Under the pieces are notes generated by a model that saw nothing but the letters and a program-made list of their open reading frames with translations, ran no database searches and had not been told where the DNA came from. The translations under genes and the position numbers were made by a program. Positions 17,206 to 28,427 of a DNA stretch of 64,000 bases are shown in pieces. The stretch comes from an uncultured Sphingomonadaceae bacterium (GTDB taxonomy: Bacteria; Pseudomonadota; Alphaproteobacteria; Sphingomonadales; Sphingomonadaceae). The stretch covers positions 1,674,001 to 1,738,000 of the forward strand of contig CANKZR010000001.1 of assembly GCA_947488625.1 (NCBI GenBank). The letters are read 5' to 3'. Numbering within the stretch: the first letter of the stretch is position 1; every line of letters starts with the position of its first letter.

Positions 17206-17784
17206 ATGGACGGGAACAACATCACCCGCGCTACCCTGCGCTGGATCACCCCCCTCGCTGCGCTTGCGCTGCTGGGGGCGACGGGCGTCAGCCGGGCGCA
17301 GGATGCGCAGTTCGCGGCGGAAAGCAGCGCCGCCAAGGCAGAGCCGCAGGCCCCGCAGCCGGCCTTCCAGCCCAGCGAAGCGGCGCAGTTCGAGAACGCC
17401 TTTGCCCGCTTTGCAGAGCCTATCGAGCCTGCCCTGCCCGATCACGCGGTGGACATCACCAGCATCGAACCCGCAGAGCCCAGCGCCACCCCCATCGGCC
17501 CCGGCGTTGCCAGCTATTACGGCCGCCGCTTCCACGGTCGACGCACCGCCAATGGGGAGCGGTTCGACATGAACGCGCTCACCGCCGCGCACAAGACGCT
17601 GCCCTTCGGCAGCCGCGTACGGGTAACGAACCCGCGCAGCGGCGCATCCGTCGTGGTGCGCATCAACGATCGCGGACCGTTCGTGCGCGGCCGCCACATA
17701 GACCTGTCGCGCGCAGCGGCAGAGGAAGTGGGCATCGTGCGTTCGGGCCATGGCCGGGTCGAGCTGGAACTGCTCGACGACTAG
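17206..17784 (+). CDS. rlpA: RlpA-like septal ring lytic transglycosylase (double-psi beta-barrel)
   Basis: 192 residues. A signal peptide or N-terminal anchor (residues about 10-33, ending SRAQDAQ) is followed by a Pro/Glu/Ala-rich linker. The RlpA double-psi barrel runs from about 100 to 190: [19 protein letters not shown], then [19 protein letters not shown], then [20 protein letters not shown]. No SPOR domain follows, so septal localisation is not shown. RlpA cleaves naked glycan strands during cell separation. The TANGE and NDRGPF catalytic-site motifs are intact. Confidence 0.87.
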   Translation: MDGNNITRATLRWITPLAALALLGATGVSRAQDAQFAAESSAAKAEPQAPQPAFQPSEAAQFENAFARFAEPIEPALPDHAVDITSIEPAEPSATPIGPGVASYYGRRFHGRRTANGERFDMNALTAAHKTLPFGSRVRVTNPRSGASVVVRINDRGPFVRGRHIDLSRAAAEEVGIVRSGHGRVELELLDD

Positions 17785-17790
17785 GCCGCG

Positions 17791-18594
17791 TCACCCGGCG
17801 CGGCCCGCGCCGTCCTCCTCCCGCACGCACCACCATTCCGGCACCCCGTTCTGAAACGCCGCCAGCCGCGCGGCTTCGGATGCATGCCATTCGGCATCGT
17901 CCATGCCGCTGCGCGCCTGCGCATCGCCGGGCAAGGCGTCGGCCATCAGCGCAAGCCGCCAGTCCAGCCCCAGTTCGCGCCAGTCGCCATGCTCCTGGAA
18001 CTCCTCTTCTTCCGCCAATGTGGAACACATGGAACAGTGTCCTGAAGCAAAATCTGGCCCCTCCGCATCGCCCGCCTCCCCGGCCTCTGGCGTAGCCGCC
18101 TGCGAAGCGCGTTCCAGCGCATCCACGGCTGCATCGAATTCATGCTCCCCCAGCAGCGGAGCCTCGCATGTCTCGCAAGCCTCCGCCTCCTCGGCCCGCT
18201 TGTCGAGCCGCGCTAGGTGGGCGAGCAGCAGGCGCGAATCGTAACGCCTGCGGGTGGCGACCTCCTCCCCGTGGTAGAACACCGTCTCCTCCACCCCGTT
18301 AAGAGCGCGGTCGGCCAGCACCTGCTCCGCATGGTCGCGCGCGATCACCAGTGCCGCGTCCCAACACTTGCGAAAGGCCGGAGACGCCCGCCGCGCGCGA
18401 TAGGCCGTCTGCGCCGAAACCTGCACCGCCCGGCACGCGAGCCGCACATTGCCATGATTGGCCAGCGCCTTGCAGAACGCCGCCTGCTTTGGCGGCGTGA
18501 GCAATGGCGCAGGGCCGCTCTGCGGCGACGCGTTCAGCGGGCGCAGGGGGACGAGATTTGTTGTGTCGGGAGATGTGTGAGCGTCGGCGGACAT
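17791..18594 (-). CDS. HTH protein resembling phage terminase small subunit, acidic C-terminal tail
   Basis: 267 residues. The N-terminal region (about 30-100) holds a helix-turn-helix: PPKQAAFCKALANHGNVRLACRAVQVSAQTAYRARRASPAF, reminiscent of terminase small subunits and the HTH proteins derived from them. The middle reads AEQVLADRALNGVEETVFYHGEEVATRRRYD. The rest is acidic, with Cys pairs (CETCEAP and CSMCSTL) that could bind metal. No other phage gene is adjacent, so it is more likely a domesticated chromosomal gene. It is convergent with rlpA. Confidence 0.55.
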   Translation of the reverse strand: MSADAHTSPDTTNLVPLRPLNASPQSGPAPLLTPPKQAAFCKALANHGNVRLACRAVQVSAQTAYRARRASPAFRKCWDAALVIARDHAEQVLADRALNGVEETVFYHGEEVATRRRYDSRLLLAHLARLDKRAEEAEACETCEAPLLGEHEFDAAVDALERASQAATPEAGEAGDAEGPDFASGHCSMCSTLAEEEEFQEHGDWRELGLDWRLALMADALPGDAQARSGMDDAEWHASEAARLAAFQNGVPEWWCVREEDGAGRAG

Positions 18595-18667
18595 GATGGG
18601 CCTCGGTGTGCGGTTGCAGGACCGCGTAGGGAGGCATGGATTTGAGGGTGTAGGGAAGGGTTCTAAG

Positions 18668-19027
18668 TTACTTATGACGCGAAGAAATGAGACCTGAAAT
18701 CAGCATTTGCTGATTCTCACGCATGGATTCAATATCCTTTCGTAAAGACTCTATGGTCTTAACCAAGTCTATGAATTCTTCTCTTTCTATGGAGTTTCCG
18801 GAAAGATCTCTACGTCCGCTGATTTTTCTTGAACTGCCTTCAAGACTCGCTTCTGCAGCTTCTCTCATACGACGCGAAACCCAAACACCAATCTTCATGC
18901 CATCCTGCTTTGCAGCATCGCGCATAAGATCTACAGATTTTCGCTCAATACCTTTTATCGTATATTGGAGTTTTTCTTCCGGAGATTGAGTTGCCATCTT
19001 CTCTACATTTTGTGGAGAATTAGTCAT
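18668..19027 (-). CDS. Ribbon-helix-helix (Arc-like) small protein with C-terminal coiled coil
   Basis: 119 residues from ATG 19027; a GTG at 19048 is an alternative. The centre reads LQYTIKGIERKSVDLMRDA then AKQDGMKIGVWVSRRMREA: one beta strand and two helices, as in Arc/MetJ DNA-binding proteins. The C-terminal part (FIDLVKTIESLRKDIESMRENQQML) is a likely coiled coil. It lies in A+T-richer DNA whose codon use differs from the surrounding genes. It may be an antitoxin-like or plasmid-type regulator. No cognate toxin is evident; the gene across the 322-base gap on the other strand has an HExxH motif. Confidence 0.6.
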   Translation of the reverse strand: MTNSPQNVEKMATQSPEEKLQYTIKGIERKSVDLMRDAAKQDGMKIGVWVSRRMREAAEASLEGSSRKISGRRDLSGNSIEREEFIDLVKTIESLRKDIESMRENQQMLISGLISSRHK

Positions 19028-19349
19028 TTCGACGATTCCATTATCCACTATAAATCCATCGCTTTTCTAAAAACTGCCAGTGAGTTAATAGCTATTAGGG
19101 ATTGAGTCTCGTTACCATTGGGATAAACTCATTATCGAATGGTGGAAGACTTTTGGGGTGCCAGTGTCAACGTCCCGACTCACGAAATTACGCCTACTCG
19201 TGCTATTATAGCGATAAGCTGAATGATGTACCCCAATTATACCCTTGAAGTAGGCTTGCCAAAACCTTAACACGAATAGGTAGCGCGCGGGGGTGCGCAC
19301 GTTTTTCGAGCAACAAAAGGGGGTGCGTCACGCGAGAGAGGGTATCGAC
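19028..19349. other. A+T-rich divergent intergenic region in a small island
   Basis: No reading frame here looks real. The stretch separates the minus-strand RHH gene from the plus-strand HExxH gene and must hold both promoters. A near-perfect inverted repeat, CCTACTCGTG (19193-19202) with CACGAATAGG (19271-19280), has one mismatch and is a candidate operator for the RHH protein. Base composition differs from the flanking core genes. Confidence 0.4.
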
Positions 19350-20273
19350 ATGCCTGAAGAGAATGAGACTTCATTAATTGCCGCAGAAACTGTGCAAGAT
19401 TGGGCAGAGGACTGCATCGCTAGACTGCGGAAGTTTGCAGCAGACAATCCTACTGACGAAGTTTCGAGGCGTTTCGAAGCTGCACTTCGGGAAATCAAAA
19501 ACGTCGATGTCCGCAAACTTGATCGACGCGCATTTATTTTGAGTGAAGGGCTGTTCACCTTAAATGCGGTACCACTCAGTCGAGTTTTCCAGACCGTACT
19601 CGAAGAGCTTTCAATCGATGAACTTGAACTAGATCCCCAGGAAATAATTCCACTGTGCCGCATGATCGTGGCAATTTTTTTGCTCCACGAAATGCGTCAT
19701 ATTGATCAGGGTGTCGAAAGATTCGAGGCTATCCAATCTTTGAAAGAGCTTGGATTCTCACCGCTCATAGCAGAGCTCGATCTACTAGCTGACCGAGATG
19801 CGCTCGTGGCATTCGCGGCAATATTTGCGGATGACTTCGGCGGTGATTCTCTCGAAGCCTTCGCGACGGGGCTTGCTTTCTCTCCGTCGTATTTTTTCAA
19901 AGCATTCGATTTTGATCCAAAGACGAAGCCACATAAAACGCTTCGAGCAGTAAGCCTTATTCTTATGCTTGCGCGTATATACTCGGCGCGGGATGCTGGA
20001 GTTAAAGCAAATATAGATTTAACGGCTGCGCTTTCATTTTATGGGCTAGAAGCTATTGGCGAGACCACTCCGGCGCGATTTGTCATAATTGCGGAACAAC
20101 CCTCAAGGCGGATTTATCAAATCGCTGATGAAGATTGGTCGAATGCTCTGGCTGAAATAATCACTGCAGTTGAGGAACGCGACTATGGTCAAGCTCTTGC
20201 ATTTGCGATGGACATTGTAAAAAGGCGGGAATTCGAAAACAAGGTTGATCAAACATATTATAATCGGAGATAG
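19350..20273 (+). CDS. Unknown protein with HExxH zincin-like motif
   Basis: 307 residues from ATG 19350, favoured over an upstream GTG at 19293 because GAGAGAGGG lies just before it. The predicted helical protein has H113-E-M-R-H117 at the end of a hydrophobic stretch (MIVAIFLLHEMRHIDQG). 25 residues later comes E142-LDLLADRDA, resembling the third-ligand helix of ImmA-like and other zincins (E..AD..A). No signal peptide or membrane anchor is seen, so it is cytoplasmic. It lies in an A+T-richer segment with codon use unlike the neighbours, next to an RHH gene. I do not recognise the family; a metallopeptidase role is inferred from the motif only. Confidence 0.55.
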   Translation: MPEENETSLIAAETVQDWAEDCIARLRKFAADNPTDEVSRRFEAALREIKNVDVRKLDRRAFILSEGLFTLNAVPLSRVFQTVLEELSIDELELDPQEIIPLCRMIVAIFLLHEMRHIDQGVERFEAIQSLKELGFSPLIAELDLLADRDALVAFAAIFADDFGGDSLEAFATGLAFSPSYFFKAFDFDPKTKPHKTLRAVSLILMLARIYSARDAGVKANIDLTAALSFYGLEAIGETTPARFVIIAEQPSRRIYQIADEDWSNALAEIITAVEERDYGQALAFAMDIVKRREFENKVDQTYYNRR

Positions 20274-20381
20274 TAGCTACTCGCGCATTCGGCCATCCTG
20301 TACAACTTGCGATTTGGAGCCTGTCCACTTATAAGCTCTCGATTTTCCGCCAACGTAAAAACGTCGATGATCCAAGGCGCT

Positions 20382-20678
20382 TCACCCATAAAGCTGCGCA
20401 CAAGAGCGCGTGATGTCCTGCATCCGGGTGAGGTCGTCGCCAAAGGCGTCGGTCAGGGTGTAGCCATTGTTGGCGAATTCAGCTTCCATGCAGCCGCAGA
20501 TATCGGGCACGCGGGTGGCATTGGGCAGTTCGCGTTCCAGCCGCACCACGCAGCGGGCGACGAAATTCGATTGCAGGTCTGCATTCACTTCGGCGGCGAT
20601 CTCGTCGCGCGCGGTGAAGGAGAACGCGGCGAGGAAGCCGATCACTCCGGCGATAATGCCCACCAGCAGTTTCATCAT
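20382..20678 (-). CDS. Small membrane-anchored four-cysteine protein
   Basis: 98 residues, preceded by a strong GGGAGGG ribosome-binding site. The N-terminal helix (VGIIAGVIGFLAAFSF) anchors or exports it. The rest has cysteines spaced C-x17-C-x-C-x4-F (RCVVRL...DICGCMEAEF) with a final Cys near the C-terminus. A second protein in this window (47784-48107) has the same spacing and the same Arg at position 13 of the motif, so this appears to be a small envelope protein family. No function is known to me. Confidence 0.65.
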   Translation of the reverse strand: MMKLLVGIIAGVIGFLAAFSFTARDEIAAEVNADLQSNFVARCVVRLERELPNATRVPDICGCMEAEFANNGYTLTDAFGDDLTRMQDITRSCAQLYG

Positions 20679-20755
20679 GGTACATCCCTCCCCGTTCGTA
20701 ACGTTGCGAAGTAGCAGGATTGCACCTGATGGTTAAGATCGGGTGGAGAGGCGCC

Positions 20756-23683
<2,928 letters not shown>

Positions 23684-24150
23684 AGTCGGTCCAAGTGGGG
23701 CCTGACCCCCGGTTAGTCCAGTGGGCCTGAAGCACGTGTTGCCACGATGGCTGGAGCAGCCACCAACGTTCCTATAATGTTCTCTCGCGTTCCAGCAAGT
23801 CTTCTCGACGTCGCAGTATCCGTCCCAACGGGGCAGATGAAACCAATGCGCCAAAAGTTTCGCATTTAAGACATAAAGTTACACGCAAGGATTTGCGTAG
23901 TTTATGAAACTGCGACTCCGGGTTAAGTAACGGAAACTTAATCTTTGTTGCACGGAATTTGCGCTCAAGATGGGCAAATCCCCTGTTTCCCGCAGATCCC
24001 ACGGTTAACTCGTCGACACGTGTTGCCACTCAAGATCACGCAATTTGCGTAATACCCGGCTTGTCGCAAGCAGGCAGGTCTTCAACTCCTCTCCGGATAA
24101 AATCCAATCGTCGCAAGAATTTGGGCGGGTAAAACCGAGAGGATGCAAAC
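23684..24150. other. Divergent regulatory region between uvrA and the adhesin
   Basis: 467 bases without a convincing gene. It contains the uvrA SOS box at 23768-23782. Towards the adhesin it becomes A+T-rich (23850-23960), which suits a promoter. A ribosome-binding sequence GAGAGGA sits at about 24138, before the adhesin ATG at 24151. I see no RNA gene here. Confidence 0.5.
23768..23782 (-). promoter_or_regulatory. LexA / SOS box upstream of uvrA
   Basis: GTTC-CTATAAT-GTTC, that is GTTC-N7-GTTC, reading GAAC-N7-GAAC on the uvrA strand. This direct repeat is the established alphaproteobacterial LexA operator, different from the palindromic E. coli box. It is 85 bases before the uvrA start and overlaps a TATAAT-like sequence, so repression by promoter occlusion is plausible. 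Confidence 0.8.
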
Positions 24151-27036
24151 ATGATGAACACGCAAACCAGAATTTTTCGGGCAACCATGCTGGCCAGCGC
24201 TGGTCTGGCTGGAATGGCCGCGCCTGTGCTTTCAAAGCCGGCCCAGGCACAGGTTCTGCAACCCGTAGTTGATGTCTGTACGGGCATTTCTCTCGAAGAT
24301 TCCTTGTTGCGGGACATACTCTCGACAACCGTCGTGCCCACTGCTGGCGCTCTGGAAACGCTGTACGACAATCTGCTCGATATCGAGCTCAATATCGGGA
24401 TCGGCACGATCGACCTGCTCGATATCCCCGATGTCGATCTGGGCGTCGCCCAAACCACCGCTTCCCTTGCCGCAGGCGATCCCATTTCGCTGCAGGTGCT
24501 GGATACGGATGGAAACATCATTTCGCCGGGTGACTGTAACGTAACGGCGGACGGTTACACGTTGAACGATGCAGGCGGGATCGCCATCGGGGGCAACCAG
24601 ATTACCGGATTGGGAAGTGGGCAGATCGCGAGTGCAGGCGAACTGGACGCGATTGCCTTTGGCAATGGTGCTTCAACTGCAGCCGGCGCCAATGGCGCAG
24701 TCGCCCTGGGCACCGGTGCCAGCGCAACGGCGGCGAACAGCGTGGCACTGGGCGCAGGATCGCTCGCCGATCGCGGCCCGCAAACCGGCTATAGCGCGGC
24801 ATTCCTGAGTGGAACCTTCGATTCTGCAGGCTCTGTTTCGGTGGGCGCAGCCGGGTCGCTGCGCCAGATCACCAATCTCGCCCCCGGATCGGATGCCAAC
24901 GACGCAGCAACCGTGGGACAGGTTCAGGCAGCCATAGACAGTGTAAACGGCGCTGTTGCCAACGCGGTGCTATATACCGACGCTACCCAGACGGCCGTGG
25001 CCCTCGGAGGCGCTGGCGGAACAACCGTCTCCAACCTGGCGGACGGCACCGTAAGCGCGGCCTCGAGCGAAGCGGTAAACGGCTCTCAACTTTTTGCCAC
25101 CAACCAGCAGGTTGCCGCGAATGCGAGTGACATCACCACGCTGCAAACCGATGTAAGCGCGAACGCCGCCGATATTACCGTAAATGCAGGCGACATCGCC
25201 CAGTTGCAGGATACCGCGGTTCTCTATGACGATGCTACCCAGGCAGCAGTGACGCTGGGGGGTACTGGCGGAACCACCGTGGCCAACGTAGCAGATGGCA
25301 CGCTGAGCGCCTCCTCCGACGAAGCGGTAAACGGCTCGCAGCTTTTCGCCACCAATCAGCAGGTAGCTGCAAATGCAGGAGACATCGGCACGCTGCAAAC
25401 CGACGTGAGCGCGAACGCTGCCGACATCACCGTTCTTCAAGCCGATGTCGCAACGCAAGGCACCGCCATTACCAACCTGCAAGTCGCAGTTGGCGACAAC
25501 TCTGCGGATATAGCCGTCAACACCGGTGATATTGCGCAACTGCAGGACACGGCGGTACAATACGACGATGCCGCCCAGACCAGCGTAACGCTTGGCGGCG
25601 CTGGCGGTACAACCATCACCAATCTTGCGGCGGGTACCGTAAGCGCGGGCTCCAGCGACGCGGTGAACGGGGCGCAGCTCTTCGCCACGAACACGCAGGT
25701 GGATGCCAACACGGTCGCTATCCAGGCGAACGCCAACGCCATTCTCGCCGTCGGAAGCACGGGGGATCCGCTGGGCGTGGCCTATGACGATATCACCCGC
25801 ACCAGCGTGACATTCGATGGTGCTGGCGGGACACTTCTTGCCAATGTCCAGAGCGGCGAAGTGAGCGCCACATCCAGCGAAGCGGTGAACGGCAGCCAGC
25901 TTTTCGCCACCAACCAAGCCGTTACCGATCTTGATGGCCGAGTTACGATCAATGAGGGCGACATCAGTAATCTGGATGCGCGCGTTACCGTGAACAGCTC
26001 TGCGATCTCCAATAATACGACCGATATCGCCAGCCTGGACAGTCGCGTAACCACGAACCAGACAGACATTTCCAACCTCGACAGTCGTACGACGGTGAAC
26101 GAGACCAACATTGCAGGTAATTCGACAAATATCGGAAATCTCGATAATCGCGTAACCACCAACGAGGGCGATATCGCCGGTAACAGCACGGCGATAGCCA
26201 ACCTTGACGGGCGCGTGACCGTCAATACGACCGCCATTACCGAGGTCGAGGAGCAACTTGCCAACGTGCCCATCGGCTACGTCGCCGACAACGATCCGTC
26301 GGTTCGCAGCGATACCCCCACCAATACCGCCGCACTCTTGGGTGCAGGTGGAGACAGCGTGCGGGTTACCAACGTGGCTGCAGGCAATGTCGCTGCCGGA
26401 TCGGACGATGCCATCAACGGCTCGCAATTGGCAGCCACCAATTCCGCGGTCGCCGTCAACCGTTCGGACATCGATCGGAACACCAATGAAATCGCCGCGA
26501 TAAACACCAGGATCGCGGGAAGCATGATGGTATCGGTTCAGTATTCTGATCCTTCGGACCCCACCGTCAGCAATGGTGGTACGATGACACAGGACGTGAC
26601 CTTCATAGGGGTCGACGCGTCACAGCCCGTACGCGTCCACAACGTGGCCGACGGTACGCTGGCAACCGACGCGGTGAACGTGCGGCAACTACAGGCGAGC
26701 ATGTCGGAAACGATGGCACGATCGACAGCCTATACGGATGAGCGTTTCGACTTGCTCAGCAATGGGCTGAACCAGCTTGCCTTCGACCTCGACGAGGTAC
26801 GCGACGAGGCATTCTCCGGCACGGCAAGCGCCATGGCCATGGCGGGCATCCCGCAGACCATGGATCCGGGTCGTTCGATGGTGGGCGGTGCAATTGGCCA
26901 TTATCGCGGCAGAACGGCGTTCGCGATTGGCGTCTCCACCACCTTTAACGATGGCGGCGGGGTCATCACCGCGGGCGGCACCATGGATACGGATGGCCAC
27001 GGCGGCTTCAGCGCCGGTGCCGGGTTCAGTTTCTGA
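24151..27036 (+). CDS. YadA-like trimeric autotransporter adhesin
   Basis: 961 residues. The signal peptide ends near PAQAQVL. The passenger has YadA head repeats (residues about 165-210: AIAFGNGAST, AVALGTGASA, SVALGAGSLA). Several neck/stalk units with EAVNGSQLFATNQQV follow, then long coiled-coil stretches of repeated D-I-x-N-x-D and L-D-x-R-V-T motifs. The C-terminal anchor (about 860-961) runs from MSETMARSTAYTDERFDLL to the strands GGAIGHYRGRTAFAIGVS and GHGGFSAGAGFSF, with the terminal Phe. Trimers form a fibre on the cell surface that binds surfaces or other cells. It is followed by a very stable hairpin. Confidence 0.93.
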   Translation: MMNTQTRIFRATMLASAGLAGMAAPVLSKPAQAQVLQPVVDVCTGISLEDSLLRDILSTTVVPTAGALETLYDNLLDIELNIGIGTIDLLDIPDVDLGVAQTTASLAAGDPISLQVLDTDGNIISPGDCNVTADGYTLNDAGGIAIGGNQITGLGSGQIASAGELDAIAFGNGASTAAGANGAVALGTGASATAANSVALGAGSLADRGPQTGYSAAFLSGTFDSAGSVSVGAAGSLRQITNLAPGSDANDAATVGQVQAAIDSVNGAVANAVLYTDATQTAVALGGAGGTTVSNLADGTVSAASSEAVNGSQLFATNQQVAANASDITTLQTDVSANAADITVNAGDIAQLQDTAVLYDDATQAAVTLGGTGGTTVANVADGTLSASSDEAVNGSQLFATNQQVAANAGDIGTLQTDVSANAADITVLQADVATQGTAITNLQVAVGDNSADIAVNTGDIAQLQDTAVQYDDAAQTSVTLGGAGGTTITNLAAGTVSAGSSDAVNGAQLFATNTQVDANTVAIQANANAILAVGSTGDPLGVAYDDITRTSVTFDGAGGTLLANVQSGEVSATSSEAVNGSQLFATNQAVTDLDGRVTINEGDISNLDARVTVNSSAISNNTTDIASLDSRVTTNQTDISNLDSRTTVNETNIAGNSTNIGNLDNRVTTNEGDIAGNSTAIANLDGRVTVNTTAITEVEEQLANVPIGYVADNDPSVRSDTPTNTAALLGAGGDSVRVTNVAAGNVAAGSDDAINGSQLAATNSAVAVNRSDIDRNTNEIAAINTRIAGSMMVSVQYSDPSDPTVSNGGTMTQDVTFIGVDASQPVRVHNVADGTLATDAVNVRQLQASMSETMARSTAYTDERFDLLSNGLNQLAFDLDEVRDEAFSGTASAMAMAGIPQTMDPGRSMVGGAIGHYRGRTAFAIGVSTTFNDGGGVITAGGTMDTDGHGGFSAGAGFSF
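24970..26450 (+). repeat. Degenerate internal repeats of the adhesin neck/stalk
   Basis: Units encoding a core of the form EAVNGSQLFATNQQV, with preceding TLGGxGGTTVxNxAxGT, recur. They start their core at about 25068, 25321, 25656, 25879 and 26407, so the unit spacing is irregular (about 220-530 bases). The repeats are diverged at the DNA level. Copy number may vary by recombination, and the region could be misassembled from short reads. Confidence 0.7.
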
Positions 27037-27064
27037 CAAAAGCCCCGAAAAGGGTCGCACCAGT

Positions 27065-27093
27065 GCCGCGGCGGACCGATGGTTCGCCGCGGC
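27065..27093. terminator. Strong hairpin between convergent genes
   Basis: A 13-base stem (27065-27077 with 27081-27093, loop GAT) is perfect apart from one G-U pair and very G+C-rich. There is no T run on either side, so it may be a weak intrinsic terminator or a transcript-stabilising hairpin for the adhesin and the convergent regulator gene. Confidence 0.5.
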
Positions 27094-27137
27094 CTTCGCG
27101 TTATGGTTATGGCGTCCGGTTCGAGGTGTCCCGAGCG

Positions 27138-28427
27138 TCAGCCGGTACCAGTCTGCAGTATCCGCTCGCGTTCCCGGGCAACGCGTGCGCGGATCGGATC
27201 CAGCACCGTGCGCACTTCCGGCATGTCGCGGATATCGTCGTATAACGGATCGTCACGCAGCAGGCCGAAATCCAGTTGCTCAATTCCGACATAGGGCCAG
27301 CCATATTGCGGCAGGCGCCGCACCAGGGCCGCAGCCTCTTCCCTGTCACCCGACACGGCCGCGAATTTAAGCCGTCGCAGTGTAATTCCTATCCAGTCCT
27401 TATCGAGCTCTTCCCATTCCGAAGTCGATTGCCGCAGACTGGCAAGGTGCTGCCGCGCCTCGGCATCTCGCCCTGCACGCCGCATGGCCAGCACCAGGTA
27501 TGGTACGAAATCCGAGATTATCTCGTGGCGAAAACCCGTCATCTGGGCAAACGCGATCCATTCAGCATGATTGGCAAAGCTTGCATCGTAGAGCGCCAGC
27601 AATTCGTCATGACGGCCGTTCGACAGATACAGCGGCGCGGCCATCATCAGGAAATCTCCATTTGCCCACGGATCACTTCCCAGCATCGCTTCGGATTGCA
27701 GCGCCGCGCGGCCGGGCAGTTCGCGGGTCACCAGCATGGCCATGATTTCAGGCGGCAATCGGTTCTGGTAAGACCCTTCCATGAAGGCGGGCGGCAATGC
27801 CAGAAGAACTTCCATCATGCGATATTGCTGTGTGACGCCGTATCTGTGTTCCGCCGGCGTCATGATGGCTGCCGCCCTTCTTGTCAGCGCGTAAAATTCC
27901 GAGAGATCACCGTCGAGCCGTGCCAGGCGAGCATCGGCCAGCAATTTTTGCGAGGGTGTGATGGCGGCCGCCAGTATGTCGCGCTCCATTTTCCGCGCCA
28001 GTTCAAGATCGCCGTATTCTGCCGCCACGCTCGATCCACCCCAGCCAGCAGGCCACAGCGGATCGATCGCGATTATCCGGATCGGGCTTTCGAGGGGATT
28101 CGCACGCTCGAACTGGAACCTGCGCTGGACTATACCAAGCCAGTACCATGCTTCTGAATCACCTGGATCCAGTGCCACCGCGCGATGCAGATAAGGCAGG
28201 GTATCGCTCGGCCCCTCGCCAAGTTGGCCCCGCACCTTAAGCGCATCAACAGTATCCGGATCGATTTCCAGCGCCTGCTCTGCAAACTCCTTTGCCATGC
28301 GCCATCGCTCATACCGTTCTTCGACGCTTGAAGCGGGATATAGGTAGTGAGCCTTGGCAAGACCCCCCAGCCCCTCGGCAAAGTCGGGATTGCGGGCGAC
28401 AACCTGTTCCAGCAGATCGTGCGCCAC
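27138..28427 (-). CDS. TPR C-terminal half of a winged-helix regulator (separated by frameshift)
   Basis: About 429 residues of tetratricopeptide-type helices: HDLLEQVVARNPDFAEGLGG, FAEQALEIDPDTVDALKV, LHRAVALDPGDSEAWYWLG, and others. It has no start or promoter of its own. Removing one G from the run at 28442-28445 (minus strand GGGG) joins it smoothly to the upstream gene as LGLIRAEQRRVAHDLLEQ. I therefore read it as the C-terminal part of a CadC/adenylate-cyclase-like regulator. It would be non-functional or separately translated if the frameshift is real. Confidence 0.6.
   Translation of the reverse strand: MAHDLLEQVVARNPDFAEGLGGLAKAHYLYPASSVEERYERWRMAKEFAEQALEIDPDTVDALKVRGQLGEGPSDTLPYLHRAVALDPGDSEAWYWLGIVQRRFQFERANPLESPIRIIAIDPLWPAGWGGSSVAAEYGDLELARKMERDILAAAITPSQKLLADARLARLDGDLSEFYALTRRAAAIMTPAEHRYGVTQQYRMMEVLLALPPAFMEGSYQNRLPPEIMAMLVTRELPGRAALQSEAMLGSDPWANGDFLMMAAPLYLSNGRHDELLALYDASFANHAEWIAFAQMTGFRHEIISDFVPYLVLAMRRAGRDAEARQHLASLRQSTSEWEELDKDWIGITLRRLKFAAVSGDREEAAALVRRLPQYGWPYVGIEQLDFGLLRDDPLYDDIRDMPEVRTVLDPIRARVARERERILQTGTG

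Noticed and set aside
17791-18594. Prophage remnant because of a terminase-like HTH and, at 30867, a lysozyme
   Set aside because: No integrase, capsid, tail or portal genes are near either one and they lie 12 kb apart. They are treated as domesticated genes.
24970-26427. Antisense frame over the adhesin repeats
   Set aside because: Product of repeated sequence in another frame; not protein-like.
24970-26450. CRISPR-like array
   Set aside because: The repetition is in-frame coding repeat of the adhesin with uneven unit length and no cas genes.
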